Positions 9,680 through 20,962 of a stretch of 64,000 nt of DNA are shown here, piece by piece. The translations under genes were made by a program, and so were the position numbers. Every line of letters begins with the position of its first letter. The first letter of the stretch is position 1. The notes beneath the pieces were generated by a model, which did no database searches, had not been told where the DNA came from, and saw nothing but the letters and a program-made list of their open reading frames with translations. The DNA lies in the NCBI GenBank assembly GCA_003134765.1, contig PLCM01000041.1, positions 310,001-374,000 on the forward strand, read 5' to 3'. This stretch comes from Spartobacteria bacterium (lineage in GTDB: Bacteria > Verrucomicrobiota > Verrucomicrobiia > Chthoniobacterales > UBA10450).

Positions 9680-9910
9680 TTACCGCGGCGCGTAGTGGCC
9701 GGGGATCCAGGCGTGACGATGGTAACGCCAACCCCAATGTCCTGGGATCCAATACCACCTCACTCCATCGTTCCAGTACCACGGGCCATGCGTGTAGTAC
9801 GGTCGGTCGCCGATTTCGATATTGAGTCTGATCGCCTCCGCCGTCTTCGGCGCCATTACCCCTCCCGCGCAAAAAAGCGCGGCCAACAAAACAGCAAGTT
9901 TGTATTTCAT
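9680..9910 (-). CDS. Small exported YxWGW-type protein
   Basis: 76 residues. A signal peptide (KLAVLLAALFCAGGVMAPKTAEA) leads to a mature part very rich in Trp, Tyr, His and Gly: GPWYWNDGVRWYWIPGHWGW then HAWIPGHYAPR. Such short aromatic proteins are common in Verrucomicrobiota and other environmental bacteria; the role is unknown. The start is supported by AAGGAAAA upstream of the ATG on the minus strand, and the gene is closed by the strong terminator at 9611-9647, so it is a monocistronic unit. Confidence 0.8.
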   Translation of the reverse strand: MKYKLAVLLAALFCAGGVMAPKTAEAIRLNIEIGDRPYYTHGPWYWNDGVRWYWIPGHWGWRYHRHAWIPGHYAPR

Positions 9911-10001
9911 AACTGGTTTTCCTTGATTCGTATTTAGACTGAACTCGCACGGATATTATTCGAAGCCCGTGGGCAGCCTCAAGCTCATATCCGCCAAAGC
10001 A

Positions 10002-11957
<1,956 letters not shown>

Positions 11958-11958
11958 G

Positions 11959-12297
11959 TCAGGCGGCCGGCGCGGCTTCCACGAGCACCGCCGTTCCGTA
12001 GCAAAGAACTTCCGTGACCCCCTGCATGATCTCGGTGGCGTCATAACGCAGCCCAATCACCGCGTTCGCGCCGAGAGCGTTCGCGTGTTCCAACATCCGT
12101 TCCAAAGCATCGCGCCGGGTCTGCTCGCAGAGATCGGTGAAGATGGAAATGTTGCCTCCGACAAGTGTTTGCAGGCCGGCGCCGATCGTTCCGAAAATTG
12201 AGCGTGACCGGACGATGATTCCGCGAACAACGCCGAAAGTCTTGACGATTCGGTGTCCCTCCAGCTCAAAAGCGGTGGTTGTCATGGCCGTATTCAT
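11959..12297 (-). CDS. YbjQ/DUF74 (heavy-metal-binding-like) family protein
   Basis: 112 residues. The core [20 protein letters not shown], then [20 protein letters not shown] and [12 protein letters not shown], is the YbjQ/UPF0145 signature, a family of small oligomeric cytoplasmic proteins of unclear role. ATG 12297 was chosen; MTTTAF at 12285 is also possible. The TGA lies one base from the ispG start, so the two are probably co-transcribed and coupled. No cysteine-based metal site is obvious. Confidence 0.88.
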   Translation of the reverse strand: MNTAMTTTAFELEGHRIVKTFGVVRGIIVRSRSIFGTIGAGLQTLVGGNISIFTDLCEQTRRDALERMLEHANALGANAVIGLRYDATEIMQGVTEVLCYGTAVLVEAAPAA

Positions 12298-12353
12298 AGA
12301 CACACCTTTAGCATTATTTCCGGACGACACAGAGGTCGTCCCTCCAATCCGCC

Positions 12354-13781
12354 TTACGGCGCCGGCGAAGCTTTCGTCGTCGCGGGCGATTCTTTCGGAG
12401 GGGATTTGCGATCGCTGTTCTTCCCGAACAAATCGCCGATGTCGAAGAAGCTGATGTAAAGCATGTACCCGATGATGACGGTGGCGCACGCGGTCTGGAT
12501 CCACTCGAGGATCTTCATGTTCACCGGCTTTCGCCGCACGCCTTCGATTAGTGCCAGGACAATGTGGCCACCATCGAGCACCGGAATCGGCAGCATGTTC
12601 AGGATCGCCAGATTCACGTTCAAAATGACGCTGAACCAGAGAGCGAGCTTCCAGCCGTTATCGCCCTCGAACAGCATGTAGTAAATCCGCACGATCATCA
12701 CCGGACCACTCATGTGCTGCAGCTTCACGTCCGACTTCGGCGAAGCCACCGCTCCGATCGTTTGCAACGTGCTCGTGATGCTGTGATAAACCTGTTCCAC
12801 CGGATCCGGATGCGAAAGGGAAAGCTGACCGCCCACGTCCCATCGAACGCCGATTCGCGGTTTGGTCGTCCCCTCGGATTCCAGCGGGACCGGCCGCATT
12901 TTCAGCTGCAGTGTTTCCGAACCTCGCCGGACGTCCAGGGTCAGCTCGTCGGTCGGATGCTTGTCGATTTCGTCGACCAGGCTGAGGGCGTTAAAAATCC
13001 GCACGCCATTCACGGCGGTGATAATATCGCCCGCCTTCACGCCCGCTTTGTCCGCCGGCGTGCCTTTGTCGACGCCGTCAACCAGCGCCGTCACGGCGGG
13101 CTGAATCATCACCTGGCGCGTCCCTTTGCGTCGCCAGCCGCTCGTCTCGGCGATCATCGGCACGACGTCGATTGACAGGACCCTGCCGTCCCGCTCGATC
13201 TTAAATGGAATCGTCGGCCCCTCGCTGCGCACCACGTTCCAGACCACACTCTCGTTCATCCCGAAAAAACGCGAGACCGGCCGTCCATCGACCTCCAAAA
13301 TCTTGTCTCCCGGACGCAAACCTGCCTTGGCCGCCGGCGAATCCTGATGGACGTAGCCGATCACGGTGGTCAGGTCCGATTCGCTCACCGGATGTCCGAC
13401 CGCCCACACCACACACGCGAAGAACAATGCGAGGAGCACGCTGAAAAGCGGGCCGGCGATCGCCACGATGATTTTGTCGAGAGCGGAAATCTTGGGCAAC
13501 CGGCCGCGATCCATGTCGGCCTTGCCCTCGATCATGTCCATCGGGGCGAGCTGCGGCAGTTTCACGAAACCGCCGAAGGGCAGCGAGCCTAACGAGTACT
13601 GGACGCCTTTGATCGTTTTCTTCCAGATCGGTTTCCCGAACCAGACGCCGAATTCTTCGATGAACAATCCCCGCCAGCGCGCCGCCAGGAAATGCCCGAG
13701 CTCGTGAACGACGATGAGCAAATTAAAAAGGAGAACAACTTCCAGAAGGATGAAAATGACGCGCAGGATATGGCCAAGCAT
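12354..13781 (-). CDS. rseP: Site-2 intramembrane metalloprotease RseP with two PDZ domains
   Basis: 475 residues. HELGH (26-30) in the first membrane helix and LDGGH (402-406) near the C-terminus are the zinc ligands and catalytic residues of S2P proteases. Two PDZ domains lie between them ([14 protein letters not shown] and [14 protein letters not shown]). RseP enzymes cut anti-sigma factors and leftover signal peptides in the inner membrane. The position between dxr and ybjQ-ispG follows the common bacterial cdsA-dxr-rseP order. The C-terminal tail is Ser/Pro/Lys-rich. Confidence 0.95.
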   Translation of the reverse strand: MLGHILRVIFILLEVVLLFNLLIVVHELGHFLAARWRGLFIEEFGVWFGKPIWKKTIKGVQYSLGSLPFGGFVKLPQLAPMDMIEGKADMDRGRLPKISALDKIIVAIAGPLFSVLLALFFACVVWAVGHPVSESDLTTVIGYVHQDSPAAKAGLRPGDKILEVDGRPVSRFFGMNESVVWNVVRSEGPTIPFKIERDGRVLSIDVVPMIAETSGWRRKGTRQVMIQPAVTALVDGVDKGTPADKAGVKAGDIITAVNGVRIFNALSLVDEIDKHPTDELTLDVRRGSETLQLKMRPVPLESEGTTKPRIGVRWDVGGQLSLSHPDPVEQVYHSITSTLQTIGAVASPKSDVKLQHMSGPVMIVRIYYMLFEGDNGWKLALWFSVILNVNLAILNMLPIPVLDGGHIVLALIEGVRRKPVNMKILEWIQTACATVIIGYMLYISFFDIGDLFGKNSDRKSPPKESPATTKASPAP

Positions 13782-13832
13782 AGGTTCGCTACCTGTTTAG
13801 ACGGTAATCCCGAGTCGGTGTTTCATCCGTTT

Positions 13833-15059
13833 TTAGTCCCCGGCCTGCTTTTGGGCTTCCAGCCGGGCCCATTGATCGGCGCGCAATATGGCATCGAGAT
13901 CAGGGTGCGCAACGTTGGCGTGCTTTTCCATGACGGCCGACACCGTCTGCCAGATCCGCGGGAATGAAATCCTGCGCGCAAGAAAAGCTGAGACCGCAAC
14001 CTCGTTCGCCGCGTTCAAAACCGCCGGGAGGGTGCCGCCGGTCTCCCCCGCCCGCCGCGCCAGGTTCAAGGCGGGGAAATCATCCGAGCGCGGCGTCGCG
14101 AACTCCAGCTGGCGCAGCTTCCCAAAATCGAGCGGCGGCAGCGAATTCGGCACCCGTTCCGGCCAGGTGACCGCGTATTGAATGGGAAAGCACATGTCTG
14201 AATGGCTGAGCTGCGCCAGCACGGAGCCGTCGCTGAATTCCACCATCGAATGGACAATGCTCTGCGGATGAACCACCACCTCCACTCGTTTCATCTCCAC
14301 GCCGAACAACCAATGCGCCTCGATCATTTCGAGCCCCTTATTAAAGAGCGTCGCAGAATCGATCGTGATCTTCGGCCCCATGTTCCAGGTCGGATGCTTT
14401 AACGCCTGCTCCACCGTAATCCCTTCAAATTCACTCGCCGGCGTGTTTCGAAACGGTCCACCCGACGCTGTGAGAATCAATCTCCGTACCTCTTCGTTGA
14501 ACGTTGGACGTTGGACGCTCGCCACGGCGGAGCCCGTCCCGGGCGAAGGCGGGTTGGGCGTTGGGCGTTCTCTTTGAGAATCGAGGCATTGGAAAATCGC
14601 GTTGTGCTCGCTGTCCACCGGCAATATTTGAACGCCCTTCTCCCCCGCCTCCCGCATCACGATCTCTCCCGCCATCACCAGGATCTCCTTGCTCGCTACT
14701 GCCAGATCTTTGCCCGCCTCGATCGCCGCCAAAGCCGGCTGCAATCCGCCGGTCCCGACGACTGCGACCAGCACCATCTCCGCTTCCGCGAGGCACGCGA
14801 TCTCGACCAGCCCTCTTTCGCCGGAGAAAATTTGCGGCTCGTATTCGAGCGCGGCGCGCAGCTCGCCGACCCTGGATTCATCGACTAGACAAATGGCTTC
14901 GGGCCGCACCTGATTCGCCTGCGCGGCCAGCTTCAGCGCGTTGCTGTTGGCCGCCAACCCCACGATTTCCATCCGGTCCGGGATATCGTGGGCGACCTTC
15001 AGCGCGCTCTCGCCGATCGATCCCGTCGCGCCGAGCACGACAATGCGTTTCCGTTTCAT
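13833..15059 (-). CDS. dxr: 1-deoxy-D-xylulose 5-phosphate reductoisomerase with in-frame repeat insertion
   Basis: MEP-pathway enzyme making 2-C-methyl-D-erythritol 4-phosphate with NADPH and a divalent metal. GATGSIG (10-16) is the NADPH loop, ASKE lies near 122, and PVDSEHNAIFQCL (148-159) is the metal/substrate block. RLILTASGGPFRN follows, with a His-rich helix and NKGLEMIEAHWLFG downstream. Between the last two blocks, residues 162-188 are translated repeat (Pro/Arg/Thr-rich) absent from the family. The start is MKRKRIVVLG at 15059; the longer frame runs into repeat DNA. It follows cdsA on the same strand. Confidence 0.95.
   Translation of the reverse strand: MKRKRIVVLGATGSIGESALKVAHDIPDRMEIVGLAANSNALKLAAQANQVRPEAICLVDESRVGELRAALEYEPQIFSGERGLVEIACLAEAEMVLVAVVGTGGLQPALAAIEAGKDLAVASKEILVMAGEIVMREAGEKGVQILPVDSEHNAIFQCLDSQRERPTPNPPSPGTGSAVASVQRPTFNEEVRRLILTASGGPFRNTPASEFEGITVEQALKHPTWNMGPKITIDSATLFNKGLEMIEAHWLFGVEMKRVEVVVHPQSIVHSMVEFSDGSVLAQLSHSDMCFPIQYAVTWPERVPNSLPPLDFGKLRQLEFATPRSDDFPALNLARRAGETGGTLPAVLNAANEVAVSAFLARRISFPRIWQTVSAVMEKHANVAHPDLDAILRADQWARLEAQKQAGD
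14495..14573. repeat. GTTGGAC/GTTGGGC heptamer element inside dxr
   Basis: The left part has aacgttggacgttggacg and the right part has gttgggcgttgggcg, with gccacggcggagcccg between. The same GTTGGAC heptamer occurs at 29547-29583, 30420-30434 and 49320-49354. Here it is read through in frame as about 27 residues of Dxr. Confidence 0.8.
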
Positions 15060-15087
15060 GAGAGGCGGGGTGCCGCGCTTCCGGGGA

Positions 15088-15130
15088 GCGCAGGCAGCCT
15101 GCCTGCACAAGCCGGCTGCCAGCCGGCGCC
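15088..15130. repeat. Double hairpin repeat (GGCAGCCTGCC / GCCGGCTGCCAGCCGGC)
   Basis: Two adjacent palindromic blocks, caggcagcctgcctg and gccggctgccagccggc, lie in the 216-base gap between cdsA and dxr. The remainder of the gap holds no gene. Confidence 0.6.
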
Positions 15131-15275
15131 TCTGGCGAAATGTTCGCGGCAAGCTGCTGCGAACTGCAGGGACTGGGTCGCCGCGGCGACCGTGCCCCAA
15201 ACCGATCGCTTCGCATGCGCCATAACGACTTCTGTCCGTTTCATCCCAAAGGAGATTCGTTTCTCGTGGCTGGAA

Positions 15276-16193
15276 TTAGTCCAGCCGAATAACGAGTCGG
15301 AGATAGAAAAAGAGAAGCGGCGCGGTAAAGAGGAGGCTGTCCACCAGATCAAGCGCCCCGCCGATTCCGGGTAAAAAGTTGCCGGAATCTTTCACGCCGG
15401 TGCTGCGTTTGATAATCGATTCGGCCAGGTCGCCGACGACAGCCGCGAAACCGAGCAGCAGTCCCAGGACAATTGCGTGCGTCAGACTCAGGGCCGACAG
15501 ATGCCCCGGCATCAATTTCCATAAGCCCCAGCTCGCCAGGAGCGAAAACGCGAGCGCGCCGAAAAAACCTTCCCAGGTTTTCTTCGGGCTGATGTGCGGA
15601 ATCATCTGGTGCCGCCCAATGAGACTGCCGGTGAGATAGGCCCCCATGTCGCTGAACTTCGTGACCGCCACCAGATAGAGAACGTAAAACTGTCCCGTCA
15701 CGGCACCCGTCAAGCTACGCGGAACGACGTAAACGATTTTGGTAATGAAATTGTAGAGCCAGAGGACGTAGAGGAGCCCGAAGATCGTGTAAGCCATCGT
15801 TCGGAGCGGCGCGTCGTCGCGCAGGCGGTCGAACATCTGCCGGGTAAAAACCGTGAGGAGGAAAAAGAGCAGCACCGCGACCTCGAAATCGTAGGAGTGG
15901 CCGGGACCGCTCCGGGAGAAATAATAGAAGCTGCCACACAACATGACGGCGCCGCAGATCATCGCCGTGATCTTGAAGTTCGGCAGGCCCTTGTGATCGA
16001 GCATGCCGTAAAATTCCCAGAGCGAGAGCATGCCGAGGGTGCCGATCAACGCGAAGAACGCAATTTCGTAGCCGGAAAAAATGATTCCGAGCGCGAGCGA
16101 CCAGAGGACGATCGTGCTTGCGAAGCGAAAAAGAAAAACAGAGCGCGGCGCCGACGGTTTTGCTGCGGCGACGCGCTCGAGCGTCTCAGCCAT
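15276..16193 (-). CDS. cdsA: Phosphatidate cytidylyltransferase
   Basis: 305 residues with about eight hydrophobic segments. The CDP-alcohol signature lies near the C-terminus: [20 protein letters not shown] then DLVDSLL, and [12 protein letters not shown] is the upstream conserved block. The enzyme makes CDP-diacylglycerol from phosphatidate and CTP in the inner membrane. MAETLERV at 16193 was chosen because the longer frame reaches the divergent tdh promoter. uppS, which often precedes cdsA, is not adjacent. It heads the minus-strand run toward dxr, rseP, ybjQ and ispG. Confidence 0.93.
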   Translation of the reverse strand: MAETLERVAAAKPSAPRSVFLFRFASTIVLWSLALGIIFSGYEIAFFALIGTLGMLSLWEFYGMLDHKGLPNFKITAMICGAVMLCGSFYYFSRSGPGHSYDFEVAVLLFFLLTVFTRQMFDRLRDDAPLRTMAYTIFGLLYVLWLYNFITKIVYVVPRSLTGAVTGQFYVLYLVAVTKFSDMGAYLTGSLIGRHQMIPHISPKKTWEGFFGALAFSLLASWGLWKLMPGHLSALSLTHAIVLGLLLGFAAVVGDLAESIIKRSTGVKDSGNFLPGIGGALDLVDSLLFTAPLLFFYLRLVIRLD

Positions 16194-16293
16194 TCGCGCA
16201 ACATCCGAAATGATGCCCTCAAAGGCAAGCGCGGAAGGGAACAGGATTGCGCTCGCGCGACCCTCATCTAGTTTGATCGCCGTGAGCAAAACG

Positions 16294-17322
16294 ATGCAGG
16301 CCCTGGTGAAACGCGAGCGCGAACCGGGATTAGGACTGGAGGAGGTGCCGGTGCCGGAGATCGGGCCCAACGACGTTCTCATCCGCGTTCAGAAGGGATC
16401 GATCTGCGGCACCGACGTTCATATTTATAACTGGGACGCGTGGGCCCAGAAGACTATCCCGGTGCCGATGGTGATCGGGCATGAATTTGTGGGCGTCATC
16501 GAAAAAATTGGCAGCGCCGTTCGCGATTTCAGGGAAGGCGAACTGGTCACGGCCGAGGGCCACATCGTCTGTGGTCATTGCCGAAATTGCCTCGCCGGCC
16601 GGCGCCATCTTTGTCCGAACACCAAGGGAATCGGCGTCAATCGTCCAGGTGGTTTCGCGGAATACGTTTCCGTCCCCAACTCGAATCTCTGGCGCTGCGA
16701 TCCCAGGATCCCGCTCGATGTGCTCTCCTGTTCCGATCCACTGGGCAACGCCGTTCACACCGTGCTTTCCTTCGATCTCGTCGGCGAAGACGTTCTCATC
16801 ACCGGCGCCGGCCCGATCGGTTGCATGGCCGTGCCGATCGCGAAGATGGCGGGCGCGCGCAAGGTGGTCATCACCGACATCAATCCTTACCGGCTCGATC
16901 TCGCCCGCAAAATGGGTGCGACCCTGGCAATCGATGTCCGCGAGCGCGACTTGCACGACGCCATGCGCGAACTCGATATGCGCGAAGGGTTCGACGTCGG
17001 GCTCGAGATGTCGGGCAACCCGAAAGCGTTCACCGACATGCTCGACGTGATGGTGAATGGCGGGCGCATCGCCATGCTCGGCATCATGCCCGGAAGCGCC
17101 GCGATCGATTGGAACCTCGTCGTTTTCCACGGCCTGACGATCAAGGGAATATACGGCCGCGAGATGTTTGAGACCTGGTACAAGATGACGGCGCTGATCC
17201 AGAGCGGGCTCGACATTTCGCCCGTCATCACTCACCGCTTTCCCTACACGGATTTCCTCGAAGGCTTCGAGCTGATGAAGTCCGGAAACTCCGGCAAGAT
17301 CGTTCTCGACTGGGCGGCGTGA
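16294..17322 (+). CDS. tdh: L-threonine 3-dehydrogenase (zinc MDR type)
   Basis: 342 residues. Zinc-dependent medium-chain dehydrogenase oxidising threonine to 2-amino-3-ketobutyrate with NAD+. The catalytic zinc ligands are Cys38 ([13 protein letters not shown], the TDH hallmark) and the His63-Glu64 pair; the structural zinc site is Cys93, 96, 99 and 107. GAGPIG is the nucleotide-binding loop. [10 protein letters not shown] at 16294 is the family start; the open frame upstream is antisense to cdsA. The partner kbl lies 1.2 kb downstream on the same strand, split from it by an opposite-strand lipoprotein gene. About 100 bases separate this start from the divergent cdsA start. Confidence 0.95.
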   Translation: MQALVKREREPGLGLEEVPVPEIGPNDVLIRVQKGSICGTDVHIYNWDAWAQKTIPVPMVIGHEFVGVIEKIGSAVRDFREGELVTAEGHIVCGHCRNCLAGRRHLCPNTKGIGVNRPGGFAEYVSVPNSNLWRCDPRIPLDVLSCSDPLGNAVHTVLSFDLVGEDVLITGAGPIGCMAVPIAKMAGARKVVITDINPYRLDLARKMGATLAIDVRERDLHDAMRELDMREGFDVGLEMSGNPKAFTDMLDVMVNGGRIAMLGIMPGSAAIDWNLVVFHGLTIKGIYGREMFETWYKMTALIQSGLDISPVITHRFPYTDFLEGFELMKSGNSGKIVLDWAA

Positions 17323-17335
17323 CGCCTGCCTTTCC

Positions 17336-17422
17336 TGTCCTCCCGAGCGTCAGTCGAGGGATCCCGAATTGTTAGCTTTAAGGTTTCTCCGCGGGATCCC
17401 TCGACTGCGCTCGGGATGACAG
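17336..17422. repeat. Family A inverted repeat between convergent tdh and lipoprotein gene
   Basis: The left arm, cctcccgagcgtcagtcgag then ggatcccg, faces the right arm cgggatccctcgactgcgct then cgggatgaca, over a loop of about 30 bases. The stem is long and GC-rich and sits just past two convergent stops, where it could act as a bidirectional terminator. Confidence 0.8.
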
Positions 17423-17436
17423 CTGGGGAGAGCGTC

Positions 17437-18171
17437 CTATTCCAAACTTGCCGCGGCGGCATCCTGGCCCTGAAGCTCCAAGACCATTCGGCGGATGTGG
17501 CGGTATCCCTGATGGGCTTGCAGCAACCGCAGGCTTTCATTGGAATCACCCCACTGCAAAATCTGGATATTTTCTTCGCGCGCTCCCCAGGAATTCATCG
17601 TCCGGCGCGACGGCATGTAGAGATCGATCGTATTCCGACCCGCTAACGCCCAGCCGTAATCATCGACGCGATAAACTTGCCCGGTCGAGATAAGACGAAA
17701 GACTGTTCCGGCAGGCCAGCGCGACCAATCCGCGGCCGCACTGCCGATCTGCGGTTTGCTGGAGACAACCACCCGCTTCGTGCCGTGTTTCGTTTTCACC
17801 AGTTTCGTTGTTTTCGTTTCCTTTAACGAAAATTTCTCGAGCGCCGGTCCGGAATACGAAGCGCGGCGATAATCCGCGACATCGTCGTCGTTCACCGCAA
17901 CGGCGCGCGGCGTGTATTCCGCGCGACGAATCGCGCCGGTGGCGGCATGGAGTTGGCCTCCGAGGGCATTATGACTTCCATAAGGGAGGTGATCCGCCTC
18001 GGTGTGCGTATACGCCGTGGTGCGCACGTTTTGAAAATCGCGCTTGGCCAGGGGCGCCTCGTATTTCGGAAGCGCGGTCGTTCTGGTGCGAGTGGGGGTG
18101 GTCTCGCACGCGCTCAGGAAGAGCGCGCAAACCGCCGCGCAGAAAAGAAGGAAAAAGTCCCGGTTACGCAA
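17437..18171 (-). CDS. Lipoprotein with C-terminal 3D (Asp-Asp-Asp) domain
   Basis: 244 residues. The signal ends in a lipobox with Cys22 (ALFLSAC). A Thr/Arg/Lys-rich middle is followed by GTVFRLISTGQVYRVDDYG and GRNTIDLYMPSR. This is the 3D-domain barrel found at the end of MltA lytic transglycosylases and in Rpf/YabE-type proteins, where Asp residues form the active site. A peptidoglycan-cleaving role in the envelope is likely but unproven; the MltA barrel itself was not recognised. It lies opposite to tdh and kbl and is flanked on both sides by family A repeats. Confidence 0.8.
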   Translation of the reverse strand: MRNRDFFLLFCAAVCALFLSACETTPTRTRTTALPKYEAPLAKRDFQNVRTTAYTHTEADHLPYGSHNALGGQLHAATGAIRRAEYTPRAVAVNDDDVADYRRASYSGPALEKFSLKETKTTKLVKTKHGTKRVVVSSKPQIGSAAADWSRWPAGTVFRLISTGQVYRVDDYGWALAGRNTIDLYMPSRRTMNSWGAREENIQILQWGDSNESLRLLQAHQGYRHIRRMVLELQGQDAAAASLE

Positions 18172-18254
18172 TCGCGCTGGTTATTAACAGTTATTCACAA
18201 CCACATGCAAGAGTATTTTTCAGGCGATTGTTCAGCCGGAACAACAAGATAGCG

Positions 18255-18411
18255 GTGTCATCCCGAGCCGCGCAGACGGCGAGGGACCCCGCAGGCGGTC
18301 AATCGCTTCCGCGTAACATTCCGGGCAAACGTGAAATCACGCGCGAGCTTTCGCGACAGCGTTTGGTACGACTGTGAGGTCCCTCGCCGTCTGCGCGGCT
18401 CGGGATGACAC
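18255..18411. repeat. Family A2 inverted repeat (GTCATCCCGAGCCGCGCAGACGG)
   Basis: The left arm, gtgtcatcccgagccgcgca then gacggcgagggacc, matches the right arm ggtccctcgccgtctgcgcg then gctcgggatgacac over about 85 bases. It occupies most of the 312-base gap before kbl. Copies are at 33824-33982 and, degenerate, at 51068-51230. Confidence 0.85.
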
Positions 18412-18483
18412 GCAGCTGCGGCGCGCTCTTTCGCTCGCCGTTTAACTTTGTCGATTGAACATCGATCTGCTTATTGTGGAATC

Positions 18484-19665
18484 ATGCTCGCTGAATTCGA
18501 TCAACGACTGGCCAACACGCTCGCGGAAATCAGATCGCAAGGCCTCTACAAAACGGAACGCATCATCACTTCTCCGCAAGACGCGAACATCGGCATCGCC
18601 GGCGGCCGCCGCGTGCTCAACATGTGTGCGAACAATTATCTCGGGCTCGCGGATCACCCGGCGCTCATCGCCGCCGCGAAGGAGGCGCTCGACACTCACG
18701 GCTTCGGGATGGCGTCGGTCCGCTTTATCTGCGGCACCCAGGACATCCATAAGGATCTCGAAGATGCGCTGACGCGATTTCTTGGCACCGAAGACACGAT
18801 TCTTTATCCATCCGCGTTCGACGCAAACGGCGGTCTGTTTGAAACGCTTCTCGGTCCCGAGGACGCTGTCATTTCCGATGAACTGAATCACGCTTCGATC
18901 ATCGACGGCATCCGGCTCTGCAAGGCGCAACGTTCCCGCTACAAGCATAACGACATGGCTGATCTCGAGGCGAAACTGGTCGAGGCGAAAGAGGCGCGGC
19001 TTCGCCTCATTGCCACGGACGGCTGTTTCTCGATGGACGGCACGATCGCGGAGCTCGGTGCAATTTGCGATCTGGCCGAAAAATATCAGGCCCTCACCAT
19101 GATCGACGACGCGCACGCGACGGGGTTTCTCGGCTCGACCGGACGCGGGACGCACGAATATCGCGGCGTGATGGGCCGGATCGATATCATCACAGGGACA
19201 CTCGGCAAAGCGCTCGGCGGCGCCAGCGGCGGATTCACGAGCGCGCGCAAACGGATCGTCGAACTGTTGCGCCAGCGCTCGCGGCCTTATCTTTTTTCCA
19301 ACAGCGTGGCGCCCCACATCGTCGCGGCCACGATCAAAGCGCTCGGTCTCTTGAGCGAATCGACCGAACTGCGCGACAAGCTCGAAGAGAACACAAATTA
19401 TTTCCGGTCGGCTCTGACCGAGCGAGGCCTGATGATCAAACCCGGCACCCATCCGATCGTTCCGATCATGCTTGGAGACGCGGCCCTCTCGCAGAAATTT
19501 GCCACGCGCATGCTGGAAAAGGGCGTCTACGTCATCGGATTTTTCTATCCCGTGGTGCCGCATGGCACAGCGCGCGTGCGCACCCAGGTTTCGGCCGCAC
19601 ATTCGCGAGAAGATCTGGAATTCGCCGTCAAAGCCTTCGCGGAAACGAATAACGAGCTCAGGTAG
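18484..19665 (+). CDS. kbl: 2-amino-3-ketobutyrate CoA ligase (glycine C-acetyltransferase)
   Basis: 393 residues. PLP-dependent alpha-oxoamine synthase that cleaves 2-amino-3-ketobutyrate with CoA to glycine and acetyl-CoA, completing threonine catabolism begun by Tdh. [14 protein letters not shown] contains the PLP lysine (Lys242); [10 protein letters not shown] and CSMDG-type blocks bind the cofactor. The start [10 protein letters not shown] at 18484 follows the family; earlier in-frame codons are unlikely. The stop TAG (19663-19665) lies inside the GTAGGGA arm of a family B repeat, so the final residues abut the element. Confidence 0.95.
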   Translation: MLAEFDQRLANTLAEIRSQGLYKTERIITSPQDANIGIAGGRRVLNMCANNYLGLADHPALIAAAKEALDTHGFGMASVRFICGTQDIHKDLEDALTRFLGTEDTILYPSAFDANGGLFETLLGPEDAVISDELNHASIIDGIRLCKAQRSRYKHNDMADLEAKLVEAKEARLRLIATDGCFSMDGTIAELGAICDLAEKYQALTMIDDAHATGFLGSTGRGTHEYRGVMGRIDIITGTLGKALGGASGGFTSARKRIVELLRQRSRPYLFSNSVAPHIVAATIKALGLLSESTELRDKLEENTNYFRSALTERGLMIKPGTHPIVPIMLGDAALSQKFATRMLEKGVYVIGFFYPVVPHGTARVRTQVSAAHSREDLEFAVKAFAETNNELR

Positions 19666-19731
19666 GGATGGCGCGCTGCGCCGTCCGCGAGCGTCACCAA
19701 ACCGGACGCCGCAGCGCGGCGTCCCTACCTA
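19660..19731. repeat. Family B inverted repeat supplying both flanking stop codons
   Basis: The arms are ggtagggatggcgcgctgcg and cgcagcgcggcgtccctacc. The TAG of the left arm is the kbl stop; the TAG read on the minus strand from the right arm (19727-19725) is the stop of the convergent gene. The repeat fills the whole gap. Confidence 0.85.
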
Positions 19732-20912
19732 TGAAGCGCGATGCTGGAGCCGACCCACGTCTTCTCCTTGTTGAAATCAACGCCCATCATTTTGCCCTGG
19801 CTCATCCGCACCAGATTGTTCACCAGCGTCGGTGCCTGGTCGTTCTCCGGCCAGACAAACATCATCCGGATTTCCGCTTTTGATTTTGGGCCCTCCGGCG
19901 TAGGCACAAACTCCGCATACTGAACTTTTCTCTGCAGAATCCATTCGTGCGGAGTCTCGATCGCTGCCAGTTTTTCCCGGGTCGGTTCCATCTCCACGCC
20001 AAGGCCGGCGAAGGAATAGAGCGGCTTCAAGACGTAGTCGGCGATCTGCTCGTGCGCCGGGAATTCGTCCGCAAAATAGGCAGGCGACGTCTGTTCCGTT
20101 TTCAGCAAAGGCAACGAATGTTTGCTGATGCGAAAATACCAATTGGGATGGCCCACCCATTGCACGTCGAGATCGTCCTGAAAGCGAAAGGGCTGATCGA
20201 GATCGGGCCGGCGGATCAATTCGTCGAAGATGACGCGGTTATAAATCCTTTCGACGCGCATTTCAGAGCCGTCGCGGTCGTAAAACAATTCCCGGCCGCG
20301 CTTTTTGATTTTCGTCAGGCAAACTGAGCGAATGCCGAGCAATGTTTCCGTCGCCGCGAAATCGATTCGCGTCTTTTGTTTCTCCGGCTCGATCTCGAGC
20401 AGGATTACATTTTCCGGTTTCGCGTCGCCGAGAATCGTCCGGCGCAGGATCTCGATGTAAGCGTCGTCCTTGATTCCTCCAAACGAGGGGGTCCAGTCGC
20501 GCGGGATTGCCGGATACGCCGCGCGGTAACAATGAAAAATCAGGAGTTGAAACCCGAACAGGCTCGGGAACGCCTGGAGCTCGATCAGGCGCGGCACGAG
20601 CCGTCCGCCCTCGGTACAAATCCCAAAATCGACCACGAGGAAGTTTGGATGCGCCGATTCACGAGGGACTTCCAGTCCCGGCGGAATCGCCGAGGCAGAA
20701 TGCCGAACGAACCCCGGCGCGCAGACCAGAGCCACAATCTCATTCGCCGCGCGCGTTACGTCATCGGTGAACGCGTCGGTGAGAAAGATCGGCGTCTCTG
20801 AAACGCGGAAATCCGCGGGCCATTTTTCGGTTTCATTCACGCAACGCACCAGCGCCGCGTATTTTTCCGCAGAAAAATCGGCGTTAAACCGCGCTCGTAG
20901 TTCCGCATCCAT
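19725..20912 (-). CDS. Uncharacterised protein with ATP-grasp-like C-terminal half
   Basis: 395 residues. The C-terminal part looks like an ATP-grasp fold: DYVLKPLYSFAGLGVE (lysine that binds ATP phosphates plus a glycine-rich loop), EWILQRKVQYAEF (hinge), AEIRMMFVW and NNLVRMSQG (metal-binding region). The N-terminal half (VVDFGICTEGGRLVPRLIEL) has no motif I can name. A role as an amide ligase, perhaps related to circularly permuted or glutathionylspermidine-synthase-like ATP-grasps, is inferred. It is the last gene of a minus-strand run with YbdK, another ATP-grasp, an M29 peptidase and an esterase. Its stop is within a family B repeat. Confidence 0.7.
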   Translation of the reverse strand: MDAELRARFNADFSAEKYAALVRCVNETEKWPADFRVSETPIFLTDAFTDDVTRAANEIVALVCAPGFVRHSASAIPPGLEVPRESAHPNFLVVDFGICTEGGRLVPRLIELQAFPSLFGFQLLIFHCYRAAYPAIPRDWTPSFGGIKDDAYIEILRRTILGDAKPENVILLEIEPEKQKTRIDFAATETLLGIRSVCLTKIKKRGRELFYDRDGSEMRVERIYNRVIFDELIRRPDLDQPFRFQDDLDVQWVGHPNWYFRISKHSLPLLKTEQTSPAYFADEFPAHEQIADYVLKPLYSFAGLGVEMEPTREKLAAIETPHEWILQRKVQYAEFVPTPEGPKSKAEIRMMFVWPENDQAPTLVNNLVRMSQGKMMGVDFNKEKTWVGSSIALHR

Positions 20913-20962
20913 TCCAGCTAGAGACGGCCTTCCGAGCCGTCCGATTTATTGTCTCCCCAGAC

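Noticed and set aside
18442-19602. 386-codon minus-strand frame opposite kbl
   Set aside because: Shadow of kbl; no domain, and Kbl is intact.
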